A stretch of DNA of 64,000 nt from Ignatzschineria ureiclastica (GTDB lineage Bacteria > Pseudomonadota > Gammaproteobacteria > Cardiobacteriales > Wohlfahrtiimonadaceae). Every line of letters starts with the position of its first letter. Positions within the stretch are counted from its first letter, which is position 1. The notes beneath the pieces were generated by a model. It was not told where the DNA came from and made no database searches. It worked only from the letters and a program-made list of their open reading frames with translations. A program made the translations under genes and the position numbers. Positions 45,476 through 55,665 of the stretch are shown piece after piece. The stretch covers positions 124,001 to 188,000 of the forward strand of contig NZ_QEWQ01000002.1 in the NCBI RefSeq assembly GCF_003121845.1, given 5' to 3'.

Positions 45476-47005
45476 TTATTGAAAATGAATCAGATTCTTC
45501 CCGGTCATCTCTGCAGGTTGTTTCTCATCTAATAGATAGAGAATGGTTGGTGCAAGATCACAGAGCGCACCATCAGGTTCAAGCGTTGCCCGGCGACCCA
45601 CATAAATGAGCGGTACAGGCGTTGTGGTATGGGCTGTATGGGGCTGATTATTTTTATCATCCCAGTTTTTCTCGGCATTACCATGGTCGGCTGTAACTAA
45701 CATCTCACCGCCCACTTTTTTCACCGCGTCATACACTTTACCTAAGCCATCATCAACCGTTTCAATGGCTTTTACAATCGCTTCAAATACGCCGGTATGA
45801 CCTACCATATCAGGGTTTGCGTAGTTACAGATGATCACATCAAATTTTTCAGACTCGATCGCTTCCACTAATTTTGTAGTGACTTCCGGTGCACTCATCT
45901 CAGGCTGTAGATCATAAGTCGCCACTTTAGGAGAGTTGACTAGAATCCGTTCTTCACCTTTGAATACGTGCTCTTCACCACCATTGAAGAAGAATGTAAC
46001 GTGAGGATATTTCTCTGTTTCTGCAATACGAAGTTGGGTGTAGCCTCTAGTTGAGAGTACTTCACCTAAGCCATTTTTAAGTTCAAGTGGCGGATATGCA
46101 ATCTCGGTAGGGAGCTCAGCTTTATACTCTGTTAGTGAGACAAAGTGAGAGAGTTTAGGGCGATATTGTGGTTTAAAGCCATCAAAATCATCTTCAACAA
46201 ATGGATAGCTGATCTCGCGAGCTCGGTCAGCCCTGAAGTTCATAAAGATAACCGCATCCCCATCTTCCATTTTGACAGGCTCGCCAATCACTGTTGCTTT
46301 CACAAACTCATCATTTTCACCACGTTCATAAGCGGCTTTTAAACCCGCTTCCGCATTATCCGCTTGGAATTCACCGATGCCTTGTGATACGAGGTTATAA
46401 GCCTGCTCAACACGCTCCCAACGATTATCCCGATCCATCGCATAATAACGACCAATCATCGTAGCAATACGACCTCTGCCTAATTTGGCAAAGAGTGCAT
46501 CCGCTTTTTCAAGAGATGGTGCTGCCGATTGTGGTGGCATATCTCGGCCATCTAAGAATGCATGGAGATAGATTTTATTTAAGCCTTTTTTCGCGGCGAG
46601 TTCCATCAATGCAAAGATATGCTTTTCATCCGAGTGAACACCGCCAGGAGAGAGTAGGCCAAAGATATGTAGTGCTTTATCATTCGCAAGAAGATCATCC
46701 ATTGTTTTATTAAAGATCGGATTATCATTGAAAGCACCTGAACGAACATCTTTGGTAATTCGGGTAAAATCTTGATTAACAACGCGACCTGCACCGATAT
46801 TCATATGACCCACTTCAGAGTTCCCCATCTGTCCATCAGGAAGACCGACCGCTTCTCCAGAAGTTTTGATCAGTGTTACCGCGCCGACTTCTCGTAAATG
46901 ATCCCAATTAGGGGTTTTTGCGGTTGCAACAGCATTATTCTCTAATTCTTGACGAAAGCCCCAGCCATCTAAAATACATAGGACAATTGGTTTTGGTATA
47001 GCCAT
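45476..47005 (-). CDS. gpmI: 2,3-bisphosphoglycerate-independent phosphoglycerate mutase
   Basis: This manganese enzyme of the alkaline phosphatase fold interconverts 3- and 2-phosphoglycerate in glycolysis. It has 509 residues. [10 protein letters not shown] holds the first metal aspartate and [18 protein letters not shown] carries the phosphorylated serine. [39 protein letters not shown] and [13 protein letters not shown] give the remaining metal and substrate ligands. The start ATG at 47005 is preceded on its strand by AAAGGAG. It is monocistronic, with a terminator at 45355. Confidence 0.97.
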   Translation of the reverse strand: MAIPKPIVLCILDGWGFRQELENNAVATAKTPNWDHLREVGAVTLIKTSGEAVGLPDGQMGNSEVGHMNIGAGRVVNQDFTRITKDVRSGAFNDNPIFNKTMDDLLANDKALHIFGLLSPGGVHSDEKHIFALMELAAKKGLNKIYLHAFLDGRDMPPQSAAPSLEKADALFAKLGRGRIATMIGRYYAMDRDNRWERVEQAYNLVSQGIGEFQADNAEAGLKAAYERGENDEFVKATVIGEPVKMEDGDAVIFMNFRADRAREISYPFVEDDFDGFKPQYRPKLSHFVSLTEYKAELPTEIAYPPLELKNGLGEVLSTRGYTQLRIAETEKYPHVTFFFNGGEEHVFKGEERILVNSPKVATYDLQPEMSAPEVTTKLVEAIESEKFDVIICNYANPDMVGHTGVFEAIVKAIETVDDGLGKVYDAVKKVGGEMLVTADHGNAEKNWDDKNNQPHTAHTTTPVPLIYVGRRATLEPDGALCDLAPTILYLLDEKQPAEMTGKNLIHFQ

Positions 47006-47743
47006 CTTAAACTCCTTTTGTTTAGGGTGTTTTCTCTTGTTCAGAGATGATTTATAGGATGTTTGATATGATTACTGCTATTCAAGATGTGATTGAAGAG
47101 TATCTTTTAAAAATATCTATTTAAAAAAAATCTATTTAAAAATATCTATTTGTGAATCCTTCTCATTATACCGAAAAGTCGAAGAAAGGGCACTCTTCTA
47201 ATGCCCTGATTATTGCTGTGCCTCAATCTGAAGGCGGATAGGGCGAATAGATTGGTACACATTGTCTATAGAGCAATTAAAATTGAAAAAATGAGATATT
47301 GATAGAAAAGAGATCAGTTAAAGATATTCAAAGAGATCAATGAGTAAAAATAACGCATAAATGATTGTTGTGATCTGGTTGTAATAATTGTTTGTTACAT
47401 TTTGATATCAAAATGTTGGTTTATGTAAGTTATATCATGATGCAGATCTTATTTTTTTGAGGTTTATCAAATAAATAGATAACAATGAATGTCATTATCT
47501 GTATTGGAATGTTAAATATGCAGTACTTGAAAAGAGATCAATTGAATAATCTATTCTTTGTCTAAAGGGTTTATCTAATTGATGCTCAATCTGAATGATT
47601 ATTGCAGAGAGAATTGATCTATTGCGTATTAGACAAGAAAAATCGGTGCATATTCAAAATTAGGGCTACATAAATCCAATGTTTTAGAGTATCATTAGGA
47701 CAATTATTTCAATGAGCATTCACTCTAAGAGGAGATGTAAATT
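47006..47743. other. 738-bp divergent intergenic region between gpmI and tatA
   Basis: It contains a short AT-rich tandem array at 47109-47152 and promoters of gpmI and tatA. AAGAGGAGATG at 47728-47738 is the tatA ribosome binding site. No gene or RNA was recognised. Confidence 0.45.
47109..47152. repeat. Short tandem repeat, three units
   Basis: Three imperfect copies of an AAAAATATCTATTT-type unit of 14-16 bp lie in a row, about 105 bp upstream of gpmI. It is low-complexity DNA and may be a slippage product. Confidence 0.6.
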
Positions 47744-48001
47744 ATGGGTTCATTTAGTATTTGGCATTGGGCGATTCTTTTAGTAGTCGTGCTTTTAGTA
47801 TTCGGTACTGCAAAATTAAAAAATGCAGGAAAAGATTTAGGTTCTGCGGTGAAAGGCTTTAAAGATGCCGTAAAAGATGGCGAGAAAGAAGCAAAAGAGA
47901 ATGCGCAACCTCAAAATCTTGAGAACAAACAGCAAGAGACAACTGCAGCGCCTAAAGATAGCACTGTAGTTGATGAGCAAAAAAATAGTCGTGTGGATTA
48001 A
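47744..48001 (+). CDS. tatA: Sec-independent translocase subunit TatA
   Basis: TatA oligomerises to form the pore of the twin-arginine pathway, which exports folded proteins. It has 85 residues: an N-terminal transmembrane helix ([20 protein letters not shown]), the FG hinge, and the amphipathic helix [20 protein letters not shown], followed by a polar tail. TatA and not TatE is inferred from length and from tatB downstream. The gap to tatB is 241 bp, unusually long for a tat operon. AGAGGAGATG gives a strong ribosome binding site. Confidence 0.93.
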   Translation: MGSFSIWHWAILLVVVLLVFGTAKLKNAGKDLGSAVKGFKDAVKDGEKEAKENAQPQNLENKQQETTAAPKDSTVVDEQKNSRVD

Positions 48002-48242
48002 ATTAAGCTATTGAAATCTGCTTTGCGATCACGCTGATTTTATTACGTCATTTTTTATGCGGCAATAGAACCAAAATTGGTCGTAATCGTGTTGCATAGC
48101 GCTTAGTAGATTGAGCAAGATGAATATAGATATTACCTCTATTAGCTTTGAAGGGTTAATCGAGGTAATTCTCATTTTACGTCAATAATTTTATTTCTAT
48201 ACAGTGGAAATTGGATATTAAAGGTGGGTAGGGTAGATACTT

Positions 48243-49097
48243 ATGTTTGGGATTAGTAGTAGTGAGTTTCTGATTATCCTTGTCATTGCCTTAATTGTCA
48301 TTGGCCCACAAAAATTACCGGAAATGATCCGAACAGTCGGAAAGTGGGTCGGTAAAATTCAACACTTTACCAATAGTGTCAAAAATGAATTAACCAATGA
48401 ATTTGAGTTAAATGAGATCAAAAAATCGATCGAAGAGTTGAAGCAGAGTTCTGAGTTACAAAAACTCAAAGAAGAGCTTGAGAGTACCAAAAAAGGCGTA
48501 ACGCAATCACTTCGCTCATTTGAATCATCTATGAATGAAACAGAAGAGAAAGTAAAAGAGGAGCAGAAAAAGCTCGAAGCTTATCTGCAAGTTGATGGTG
48601 AAATCCCCGGGCATCCCGCTTCTACAAATGCGCCCGGACAAAAGGAACCCGCGCAGATTACACATTCAACATCTGCTAATGCAAAATTGAATTCTTCTAG
48701 TCACGCGAGTGCTTCTACCACAGCTTCAGGAACCGCTCACGATGATGAAGCGGCTTTTGATATTGCCTTTGATGAAGCTTTTCTGAAAGGCGAAGCTGAG
48801 TTTATTACAGATCATGAGGAAGAGGGACACCTCTTAACTGTACCGCCTGAAAATTATGCGGCGCGCGTTGAAGTAGATCAAGCTGCTACGAAAAATGGAA
48901 GTGCTTCCACTGTATATAGCGCACCTGATTCATTTCGGCAGTTATTACAACGCCGGCAAGCAGAGATTGCGGCAATGCAAGATGCGCAAGTGGCACAACA
49001 ATTTGCCCTGTTGTCTGCTAAAAATAGTCGTCAACTTTTGAGTGATGATGAGCTAAAGCGTCGATTAACCTTGCGGCAAATGGAACTAAATCGTTAA
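48243..49097 (+). CDS. tatB: Sec-independent translocase subunit TatB, long form
   Basis: TatB binds twin-arginine substrates together with TatC. The N-terminus MFGISSSEFLIILVIALIVI and the following GPQKLPEMIRTVGKWVG are diagnostic for TatB. An amphipathic and coiled-coil region follows (about 45-115; EELKQSSELQKLKEELESTK). At 284 residues it is far longer than E. coli TatB (171) because of an Ala/Ser/Thr-rich linker (about 125-165) and an extra C-terminal region ending DDELKRRLTLRQMELNR. tatC would normally come next, but a terminator and cmoA follow instead. Confidence 0.9.
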   Translation: MFGISSSEFLIILVIALIVIGPQKLPEMIRTVGKWVGKIQHFTNSVKNELTNEFELNEIKKSIEELKQSSELQKLKEELESTKKGVTQSLRSFESSMNETEEKVKEEQKKLEAYLQVDGEIPGHPASTNAPGQKEPAQITHSTSANAKLNSSSHASASTTASGTAHDDEAAFDIAFDEAFLKGEAEFITDHEEEGHLLTVPPENYAARVEVDQAATKNGSASTVYSAPDSFRQLLQRRQAEIAAMQDAQVAQQFALLSAKNSRQLLSDDELKRRLTLRQMELNR

Positions 49098-49152
49098 TTG
49101 GTAGAATCACTAATCAGATTGTGAACAGATTCTAAATAAATTGTCATTGAAT

Positions 49153-49187
49153 GCTCGATATAGGAGATCTCCTTGTCGAGCTTTTTT
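49153..49187 (+). terminator. Terminator after tatB
   Basis: GCTCGA and TCGAGC enclose an inner GGAGATCTCC palindrome, followed by TTTTTT. It ends the tat unit before any tatC. Confidence 0.88.
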
Positions 49188-49355
49188 ATGAGAAATATTG
49201 AGAGAAGGTTTATAATGCCGGCTTGCTATTGATAAATTGCAAAATGGTCTATTCGATAGATCCAAGCAAGCAGAGAAATCAATCAGAGATAAATACGAGT
49301 TAACTCAGTATTCAATAAATATTCAGTAAGGATATGTTGTGAAAAAGGATATATT

Positions 49356-50135
49356 GTGAAAGATCGGTCAATAGAGTATCTATTTGCGCAATCAGAACCG
49401 GATATGATTTTTGCAGAGAAGCGAGATCCCGGTAAGTTTAGTTTCAATGAAGAGGTTGTGAAGGTCTTTCCTGATATGATTCGCCGATCAGCACCGGGAT
49501 ATACCTCGATTGTGGAGAATATCGGTCATTTAGCGCCACTATTTGCTCAAGAGAATAGTAAGATTTATGATCTCGGAAGTTCACTTGGTGCTGTTTCGAT
49601 GGTGCTTCGTAGTAGCATTCAAGTCCCGAATGTCTCTATTGTTGCTATTGATCAATCAGAAGCGATGGTTGCTAAATCTCGAGAATATTTGAAAGCGCAA
49701 GAGATGATGATTGAGTCATTACTTCCGATTGAAGTGGTGCAAGCAGATATTACAGAGTTTCCCTATGAGATGGCTTCTATTTTCACACTGAATTTTACGT
49801 TGCAATTTATCCCTCGGGAATCGCGCCTTGATCTACTGCAAAAGTTGTATAACCATCTATTGCCAGGTGGCGTGCTCTTTCTTTCTGAAAAATTGCGCTT
49901 TGCGGATGATGAACAACACGAGTTTTTGAATCATTTGCATATGCAATTTAAGCGGGCACAAGGTTATTCTGAATTAGAAATTGCCCAAAAACGGGAGTCT
50001 TTAGAGGATGTGATGAAGATTGACACTTTTGAAGAGCATAGAGCGCGTTTGTTAGAAGCGGGATTTGATCAAGTCTATCTTTGGTTTCAGTCACTCAATT
50101 TTGCCTCAATGATTGCGATTAAATCAGCAAAATAG
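49356..50135 (+). CDS. cmoA: Carboxy-S-adenosyl-L-methionine synthase
   Basis: CmoA turns SAM and prephenate into carboxy-SAM for wobble uridine modification (cmo5U34) of tRNAs. It has 259 residues. DRSIEYLFAQSEPDMIFAEK and FNEEVVKVFPDMIRRSAPGY are CmoA-specific; the SAM site is IYDLGSSLGAVSMVLR near residue 67, and FTLNFTLQFIPRESRLDLLQ follows. It starts at a GTG at 49356 with AAAAGGA just upstream. cmoB follows 81 bp later, the usual pairing. Confidence 0.95.
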   Translation: MKDRSIEYLFAQSEPDMIFAEKRDPGKFSFNEEVVKVFPDMIRRSAPGYTSIVENIGHLAPLFAQENSKIYDLGSSLGAVSMVLRSSIQVPNVSIVAIDQSEAMVAKSREYLKAQEMMIESLLPIEVVQADITEFPYEMASIFTLNFTLQFIPRESRLDLLQKLYNHLLPGGVLFLSEKLRFADDEQHEFLNHLHMQFKRAQGYSELEIAQKRESLEDVMKIDTFEEHRARLLEAGFDQVYLWFQSLNFASMIAIKSAK

Positions 50136-50216
50136 TGTTTATCACAACAATAGCGAAATAGAAGAATTACGAAATAGAATAGAGATAATTGAAAAAGAGT
50201 AAGGTATCAATTGAAT

Positions 50217-51212
50217 ATGACACAATGGGATAACGGCGTAACAACGATGGAAGAGATGATCTATCTACCTGCATTAATGGATTATTTTAAGGATCAGCGA
50301 GTATTTAAGGAATGGACAAATCAATTGCCTGATTTTTTGGCAGATCGTCTTCGTAAAAAACATGGTGATAGTCCACGCTGGGAACATGCATTATTAGATA
50401 TGCCGGAGATTAAAGATCTTACAGTGGATCTTAAAAATGGGGTAATTTTAACGGGTAAAGTAGATTCACTACAGCTAAAAGATGCATTGAAGCGCCTCAT
50501 GCCTTGGCGGAAAGGTCCTTTTCAACTCAATGATATCTTGATTGATACTGAGTGGCGCTCTGATTTTAAGTGGAATCGTGTGCGCCAGCATATTGATGTG
50601 ACCAACAAAAACATTCTCGATGTCGGTTGTGGGAATGGTTATTATGGTTATCGAATGTTAGGTGCGGGTGCCAAAAGTGTGGTTGGGATCGATCCGAATT
50701 GGCTCTTTCTCTATCAATTTCTCTCTATTCGAAATTATATGCCGCAAGCATCTATTTGGCAGTTGCCGATGACTTTAGAAGAGATGCCGACTTCATTGGA
50801 AGCCTTTGATATGGTCTTCTCAATGGGGGTATTCTATCATCGCCGCTCGCCGATTGATCATCTCTATCAACTTAAAGATGTGATTCGTCCCGGTGGCGAG
50901 TTGGTATTAGAAACAATTGTGATTGATGGTGATGAACGGACGGTATTAATGCCGGAAGATCGCTATGCTCAGATGCGTAATGTCTGGTATCTGCCCTCGG
51001 TTGCAGCCTTAAAACTTTGGCTTGAGCGAGCAGGCTTTATCGATGTAGCGTGTGTGGATCTCTCCAAAACAACCATCGAGGAGCAGAGAACTACAGAATG
51101 GATGAATTACCTTTCGTTGCCTGACTTCTTAGATCCCCATGATCAGAATAAAACGATAGAAGGTTATCCCGCACCTCAACGAGCGGTCATGGTAGCCAGA
51201 AAACCGAAGTAG
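50217..51212 (+). CDS. cmoB: tRNA U34 carboxymethyltransferase
   Basis: CmoB transfers the carboxymethyl group of carboxy-SAM to ho5U34 in tRNA. It has 331 residues from the ATG at 50217; a TTG at 50211 is also possible since AAGG at 50201-50204 is closer to it. Motifs: [59 protein letters not shown] and [16 protein letters not shown]. It works directly with cmoA upstream. A strong hairpin terminator lies at 51378. Confidence 0.95.
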   Translation: MTQWDNGVTTMEEMIYLPALMDYFKDQRVFKEWTNQLPDFLADRLRKKHGDSPRWEHALLDMPEIKDLTVDLKNGVILTGKVDSLQLKDALKRLMPWRKGPFQLNDILIDTEWRSDFKWNRVRQHIDVTNKNILDVGCGNGYYGYRMLGAGAKSVVGIDPNWLFLYQFLSIRNYMPQASIWQLPMTLEEMPTSLEAFDMVFSMGVFYHRRSPIDHLYQLKDVIRPGGELVLETIVIDGDERTVLMPEDRYAQMRNVWYLPSVAALKLWLERAGFIDVACVDLSKTTIEEQRTTEWMNYLSLPDFLDPHDQNKTIEGYPAPQRAVMVARKPK

Positions 51213-51377
51213 TATCGAAGTAGTATCGTGTACTAATAATATAAAGGTGTATTCTTTAAATTTGAATGCTCTTGAAAATTTTGGGGTGCTAAAGAGAAAA
51301 ATATACAAGTATTCCGCTATCTTTCCACTTTTGGTCAAGATTTCTTGAGTCTTTTTAAAGTCAATTTCACCTATATT

Positions 51378-51421
51378 CCTCAGTGACCTTCAGGCGTTGT
51401 ATATCCTGGAGATCACTGAGG
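51378..51421. terminator. Long-stem bidirectional terminator between cmoB and the antiporter gene
   Basis: Two 17-base arms (CCTCAGTGACCTTCAGG and CCTGGAGATCACTGAGG) pair at 15 positions around a 10-base loop. A T-rich run follows on the plus strand (TTGTATTTTT) and a milder one on the minus strand. Confidence 0.8.
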
Positions 51422-51451
51422 ATTGTATTTTTATAATGATGGAAAAAGCGT

Positions 51452-53233
51452 CTAATTATTAGGATGAATTGGAGATCTTCCCAAAATAAGCGCTTCTGCA
51501 AGATCTAACTCATAGAGTAGATTGGCATAGAGTTCAGCGCTTAAACGATTTTTAGATTTTAGTTCAAAGAGTTTCCGGCGTTCGGCTCGAACAGCAGCAA
51601 GACGCATATGTACCTCAATAGCATCAGTCTCTTTGGTTTTTTCGATCATATGATTCACTTGTTCAATCTCACTGATCACATGATTCATAATCTGAGAGAT
51701 AAAGAGCGTGGCTTCATCATTAAGCTCTTCCTCGCTTTTATCAGGATTATCCTCAATATCGACAATCCCCTCTTTTTTCTGCTCTTCTTTAGCTTTGGCC
51801 GCGATTTGTTGCTCTTTCATCGCTTTATTGAGTAACGTTTCGGCAGTAGATTTCACTGCATCAATTGCTGCTGTTGCGATTTCAGAACGGATCTCTTGTT
51901 CTTCTCTGTTATTTTCAACTTCTACATGGATATCATTGGCTGATTTTTTCTTCCGTAATAAAATAGGAAGCACCAACGCCGCAGTGACAAGAGAGAGAAT
52001 AATAATTCCCGCTGATAAGAATATCACTTGATAACGTGCAGGAAAAGGAACATCTGGATTGGTGGAGATTAGAAGCGGAATAGAGAGCGCCGCTGATAAA
52101 GTGACAGTTCCTCGAACACCCGAGAAGGTCAAGATCAGTAGTTCTTTAAAAGTCATTGAAGCAAATGACATCGGCTTTTTGAAAGGCGTATAAGGACTTA
52201 ATAGACGTAATAATGCGACCCATAAAAAACGTAATAACATGAGCGCAAGATAGATAAGGACAATATCGCCTAGGAGCGTTGTAAAGGTGGTTGAAGGATC
52301 TACAAGGGCATCGGAATAAGCATTTTCAAAAATTCCAGGAATCTGTAAACCCAGCATCAAGAAAACGGCTCCATTCAGTAGATACTCAAGTAATCCCCAA
52401 ACATTGTTGGCACGAATACGCGTTTGAACAGGCGTATTTTGCATGAGTTTAGAGTATCCTAAGGTCATACCGGCAGCAACTGCTGAGAGAATCCCTGAGA
52501 ACTCTAATAATTCTGCAATCGCATAAGAACCGAATGGGAGGAGCATGATTAGGATCATTTGTGATCCCATCTCATCATTTTGTAATCGACCTAAGAAGAG
52601 GATAAATTGAACATAGAGCCATGTGAAAGCGATCCCGACTAAAATACCGCCTACTGCCATTTTAAGGAACGTTAAACTGAGCATTGCATAATCATGCGCA
52701 GTTGAGAGGGCAGTAATACCGAGTGCTACGGCAATGGCAAATTTGAGAGAGACCAGCGCCGAGGCATCGTTCATCAGCGCCTCACCCTCAAGCACTTGCA
52801 TTAATCGATGAGAAAGACGACCTTTACCGACAATACTAGAAAGGGCGACAGCATCTGTGGGTGAAAGAATTGCCGCTAAGGCAAACGCAACAGGTAGTGA
52901 CATCTCTGGCATAAAGAAGTAGATCACATAGCCTAAACCTACCACAGTGACAAAGACTAAAACGAGCGCAAGGCTAATAATCTCTCGGCCGGAATGAAAA
53001 AATTCCCGCAGTGGCATCTTCCGTCCATCTTCAAAGAGCAGGGGCGGAATAAAGAGAAGCATAAAGAGCTCAGGATCAAAGGTGACATGAAAACCATTAC
53101 TTGGCCAGGAGACAACCGCTCCTAAGATAATTTGAATAAAGGGAAGAGGGAGATTAAAAGGGAGAATTTTATAGATAGAACTCGAGAGTGCTATTAATAA
53201 AATAATCACAAAGATCGTAATGAAAATACTCAT
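51452..53233 (-). CDS. CPA1-family sodium/proton antiporter
   Basis: This 593-residue inner-membrane cation/proton antiporter has about 12 membrane spans in residues 1-430. The CPA1 transport core is visible: FMLLFIPPLLFEDGRKMPLR, ILSPTDAVALSSIVG, EGEALMNDASALVSLKFAIA with the essential Asp of the N-D motif, and FSGVRGTVTLSAALSIPLL. The C-terminal 160 residues are a cytosolic, charged, helical region (KAKEEQKKEGIVDIEDNPDK; RLAAVRAERRKLFELKSKNR) resembling the regulatory tail of NhaP/YjcE-type proteins. Transported ion (Na+, K+ or Li+) cannot be deduced. It is transcribed alone. Confidence 0.92.
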   Translation of the reverse strand: MSIFITIFVIILLIALSSSIYKILPFNLPLPFIQIILGAVVSWPSNGFHVTFDPELFMLLFIPPLLFEDGRKMPLREFFHSGREIISLALVLVFVTVVGLGYVIYFFMPEMSLPVAFALAAILSPTDAVALSSIVGKGRLSHRLMQVLEGEALMNDASALVSLKFAIAVALGITALSTAHDYAMLSLTFLKMAVGGILVGIAFTWLYVQFILFLGRLQNDEMGSQMILIMLLPFGSYAIAELLEFSGILSAVAAGMTLGYSKLMQNTPVQTRIRANNVWGLLEYLLNGAVFLMLGLQIPGIFENAYSDALVDPSTTFTTLLGDIVLIYLALMLLRFLWVALLRLLSPYTPFKKPMSFASMTFKELLILTFSGVRGTVTLSAALSIPLLISTNPDVPFPARYQVIFLSAGIIILSLVTAALVLPILLRKKKSANDIHVEVENNREEQEIRSEIATAAIDAVKSTAETLLNKAMKEQQIAAKAKEEQKKEGIVDIEDNPDKSEEELNDEATLFISQIMNHVISEIEQVNHMIEKTKETDAIEVHMRLAAVRAERRKLFELKSKNRLSAELYANLLYELDLAEALILGRSPIHPNN

Positions 53234-53649
53234 AGTCGGTTAATTATATTTCTTCTTTAAGTGGTAAGAATGCATGAATTTCCATAGTGATGTTGCACAC
53301 TGAGGATTACAAGTGTTTGCACAATATAATTTCAATATATAAAAATGCCGTATTACCCTATTATTCTTATGTCATTATTGTATTATCGAAATGATAACGT
53401 GCATAAAGGCGCTCTTAGTATATCACGTTTATTTTCAACAATTGTTTCAACAATTGTGTTAGGCATAATTAACTATCAAAAAATAGAGAGTAAGTGTTTT
53501 ACAATCGACTACTCTCTTTAGCGGTATTAATAAATGTATTACGATAGTGATCAGTTGCAAATAATGATTATGTGAATATTTTATGATTCTTCCTAGAAGA
53601 TTAATCTCTGATTGATTTGAGAGATGAATGGCATGAGTGGCATGAGTAA
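53234..53649. other. 416-bp AT-rich gap upstream of the antiporter
   Basis: It presumably contains the leftward antiporter promoter and the end of the rhodanese transcript. TTTCAACAATTGTTTCAACAATTG at 53432-53456 holds a 12-bp direct repeat with an ACAATTGT-like palindrome, a possible operator. No gene was recognised. Confidence 0.35.
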
Positions 53650-53910
53650 TTAAACACTGGCTTTGGGATATTGTTGTAAAAGATCCTCGTAAGCGCCCAG
53701 ATTAATCGCATGAGTATAGCCGTGTTGCGCTAACATAAAAGCGGCAATTCCTGAACGAGCGCCGGCGGCACAGTAGAGCCCAATGGGTGTCTCTTTATCA
53801 TCTACATAATCAATAATCTCATCTACAATATTTTGATATTCAATTAAAATGGCACCTTCAAGATGGCCTTGTGCATATTCTTGGGGGGTACGAACATCGA
53901 TAATGAGCAT
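53650..53910 (-). CDS. Small single-domain rhodanese
   Basis: This is an 86-residue cytosolic rhodanese (sulfurtransferase) with no signal peptide. It begins MLIIDVRTPQEYAQGHLEGA, the CH2A motif, and has the active-site loop GLYCAAGARSGIAAFML with the persulfide-forming Cys near residue 47, then NLGAYEDLLQQ. It is shorter than GlpE (108 residues), lacking some N-terminal structure. It may hand persulfide sulfur to neighbours; the YeeE/BigR genes lie about 1 kb away. AGGAGAG precedes the start. Confidence 0.88.
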   Translation of the reverse strand: MLIIDVRTPQEYAQGHLEGAILIEYQNIVDEIIDYVDDKETPIGLYCAAGARSGIAAFMLAQHGYTHAINLGAYEDLLQQYPKASV

Positions 53911-54218
53911 CTAAAATCTCTCCTAGGTATAATGTAATGCATTCAATAGCAATGCTGAAATGAAAACACTTAAATGAAAATGATTCTTCAGTTTGCTAAT
54001 GTTGATACTATGATGAATAGTATTTTCATCAGTAGTCATAGAATAAAGTGAATGAATGATAAGTCGCTAGTGTAGCATCTTTTCATAATTGATTAGACAG
54101 AATTTTGTCCCAATGATCGGGCTATAAATGAGTGATAATGGCGTTTCTCCAATACGTTTTTTTGACTATAATAGCGGTTAAAATAAGCATAATTTAAATA
54201 ATGTAAGGAGTGAGTAAG
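53911..54218. other. Divergent gap between rhodanese and msrB
   Basis: This 308-bp AT-rich region must contain both divergent promoters. TAAGGAG at 54204-54210 is the msrB ribosome binding site. No other feature is supported. Confidence 0.4.
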
Positions 54219-54665
54219 ATGACAGATAAAAAAAAGGACCTTAAAAAACGTTTAACAGAGATGCAATATTATGTGACTCAAGAAAATGGTACAGAGCCCC
54301 CTTTTAAGAATGAATATGATCAACATTTTGAAGAGGGTATCTATGTTGATATCGTCTCGGGGGAAGCGCTTTTCTCTTCTAAAGATAAATTTGATGCCGG
54401 CTGTGGTTGGCCTGCTTTTGCTAAACCGCTCAAAGAGGAAGAGATTACCGAGCATGAAGATTTCTCTTATGGGTATCATCGAACTGAAGTGCGCAGTCAA
54501 ACTGCAGATTCCCATTTAGGGCATCTGTTTCCCGATGGGCCAGAAGAACTTGGTGGATTGCGCTATTGTATCAATTCAGCAGCGCTCCGTTTTATTCCTA
54601 AAGAGAAATTAGCGGAAGAGGGCTATGAGGCTTATTTAGCGATATTTGAGAAATCAACGACATAG
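54219..54665 (+). CDS. msrB: Peptide-methionine (R)-S-oxide reductase
   Basis: MsrB repairs the R-form of methionine sulfoxide in proteins. The ATG at 54219 with TAAGGAG 8 bp upstream gives 148 residues; an in-frame GTG at 54210 overlaps that site and is rejected. Blocks: [54 protein letters not shown] and [14 protein letters not shown] with the catalytic Cys. The zinc-binding CXXC pairs of E. coli-type MsrB are absent (the first reads [10 protein letters not shown]), so it is a zinc-free MsrB with a probable resolving Cys in the AGCGWP loop. Confidence 0.95.
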   Translation: MTDKKKDLKKRLTEMQYYVTQENGTEPPFKNEYDQHFEEGIYVDIVSGEALFSSKDKFDAGCGWPAFAKPLKEEEITEHEDFSYGYHRTEVRSQTADSHLGHLFPDGPEELGGLRYCINSAALRFIPKEKLAEEGYEAYLAIFEKSTT

Positions 54666-54867
54666 CTCAAATTTATTTAAATTTATTTGGTGTACATAAG
54701 AGAATTTGCTAGTTAGAATTTTGTTTTTAGTGTAAGTTTTTGAATATTAAGAATTAATTTTTAGTTGTAAGTGTGAAGTAAGTCTTGGAAATTGAAATGT
54801 AATCAATAAAAAGTAATTAGACATGTACATAATTAAACAAATTACTTTTAAATAGATTATTTTTATA

Positions 54868-54905
54868 TATAATAATCTCATGTTGTCATGTTTAGATAAT
54901 ATGAG
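54868..54905 (+). promoter_or_regulatory. Candidate promoter and operator of the BigR-YeeE operon
   Basis: TATAAT (54868-54873) is followed by an interrupted inverted repeat, CTCAT (54877-54881) and ATGAG (54901-54905), ending 21 bp before the regulator start. A self-regulated operator is expected here; the exact half sites are a guess. Confidence 0.3.
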
Positions 54906-54926
54906 CGTAGCTATTAAGGAAGCGCA

Positions 54927-55235
54927 ATGGGAAGGTTGAATATCGAACTGATGCAACAGGGGGCATCAGAAGCGACACAATTTTTAAAACGTTTTGGGAA
55001 TGAAGATAGATTACTGCTTCTTTGTCATCTGAGCAAAGGAGAACGTACAGTGTCGATGTTAGAGAAGATGACCGGTATTCAACAACCGACGCTCTCTCAA
55101 CAATTAGGTGTCTTACGTGCTGATAATCTTGTCACAACTCGCCGAGATGGTAAATGGATTTACTATTCCGTAGTCGATCCTAAAGTACTCATATTACTAG
55201 AGGTCATTTATCGATTATTTTGTCCTGAGGAGTAA
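54927..55235 (+). CDS. ArsR-family persulfide-type regulator (BigR/SqrR/YgaV-like)
   Basis: This is a 102-residue winged-helix repressor. It has the two cysteines typical of the persulfide-sensing BigR/SqrR group: one in LLLLCHLSKGERTVSML near residue 35 and one near the C-terminus in RLFCPEE. The recognition helix is GIQQPTLSQQLGVLRADNLV and the wing is RRDGKWIYYSV. The metal-binding ELCVCDL motif of ArsR is absent. In related bacteria such proteins respond to sulfane sulfur by disulfide or polysulfide links and derepress adjacent sulfur genes. Two YeeE/YedE genes follow, 9 bp after its stop, so it probably controls its own operon. Confidence 0.87.
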   Translation: MGRLNIELMQQGASEATQFLKRFGNEDRLLLLCHLSKGERTVSMLEKMTGIQQPTLSQQLGVLRADNLVTTRRDGKWIYYSVVDPKVLILLEVIYRLFCPEE

Positions 55236-55244
55236 TATTTACTG

Positions 55245-55664
55245 ATGTCACTGTTTTCATTACCCGCTCTAATTGGCGGGCTTTTTATTGGATTAGCCGC
55301 AGCACTCTTTCTGCTCGGTCTTGGTCGTATTATGGGAGTCAGCGGTATTGCGACTAATCTACTCAGTCGGCAGGGGATAACCGGTTGGCGAGTGCTCTTT
55401 ATGATAGGTTTACTACTATCGCCCTCAATCTATTATCTTATCTTTGGTGCTTTACCAGATGTTGAGGTCACAACATCGTTACCACTTCTAATTGGTGGAG
55501 GACTTCTAGTCGGTGTGGGTTCTGCAATGGGATCAGGCTGTACGAGTGGTCATAGTGTTTGTGGCATTGCGCGTTTAGCACCGGGATCGTTAGTAATTAC
55601 TGTGATTTTTATGGTTGCCGGTGGTGTTTCTGTGTTTGTCTTAAAACATTTGATGGGAGGTTAA
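55245..55664 (+). CDS. YeeE/YedE-family transporter, first half
   Basis: This is a 139-residue membrane protein with about four helices. The family motif GVGSAMGSGCTSGHSVCGIA lies near residues 84-104 and carries the conserved cysteines used by YeeE (TsuA) to pass thiosulfate. The next gene encodes the other half, as in PmpA/PmpB-type split transporters. RIMGVSGIATNLLSRQGITG is another conserved patch. Together they probably import a reduced sulfur compound. It shares an operon with the BigR-like regulator. Confidence 0.88.
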   Translation: MSLFSLPALIGGLFIGLAAALFLLGLGRIMGVSGIATNLLSRQGITGWRVLFMIGLLLSPSIYYLIFGALPDVEVTTSLPLLIGGGLLVGVGSAMGSGCTSGHSVCGIARLAPGSLVITVIFMVAGGVSVFVLKHLMGG

Positions 55665-55665
55665 G

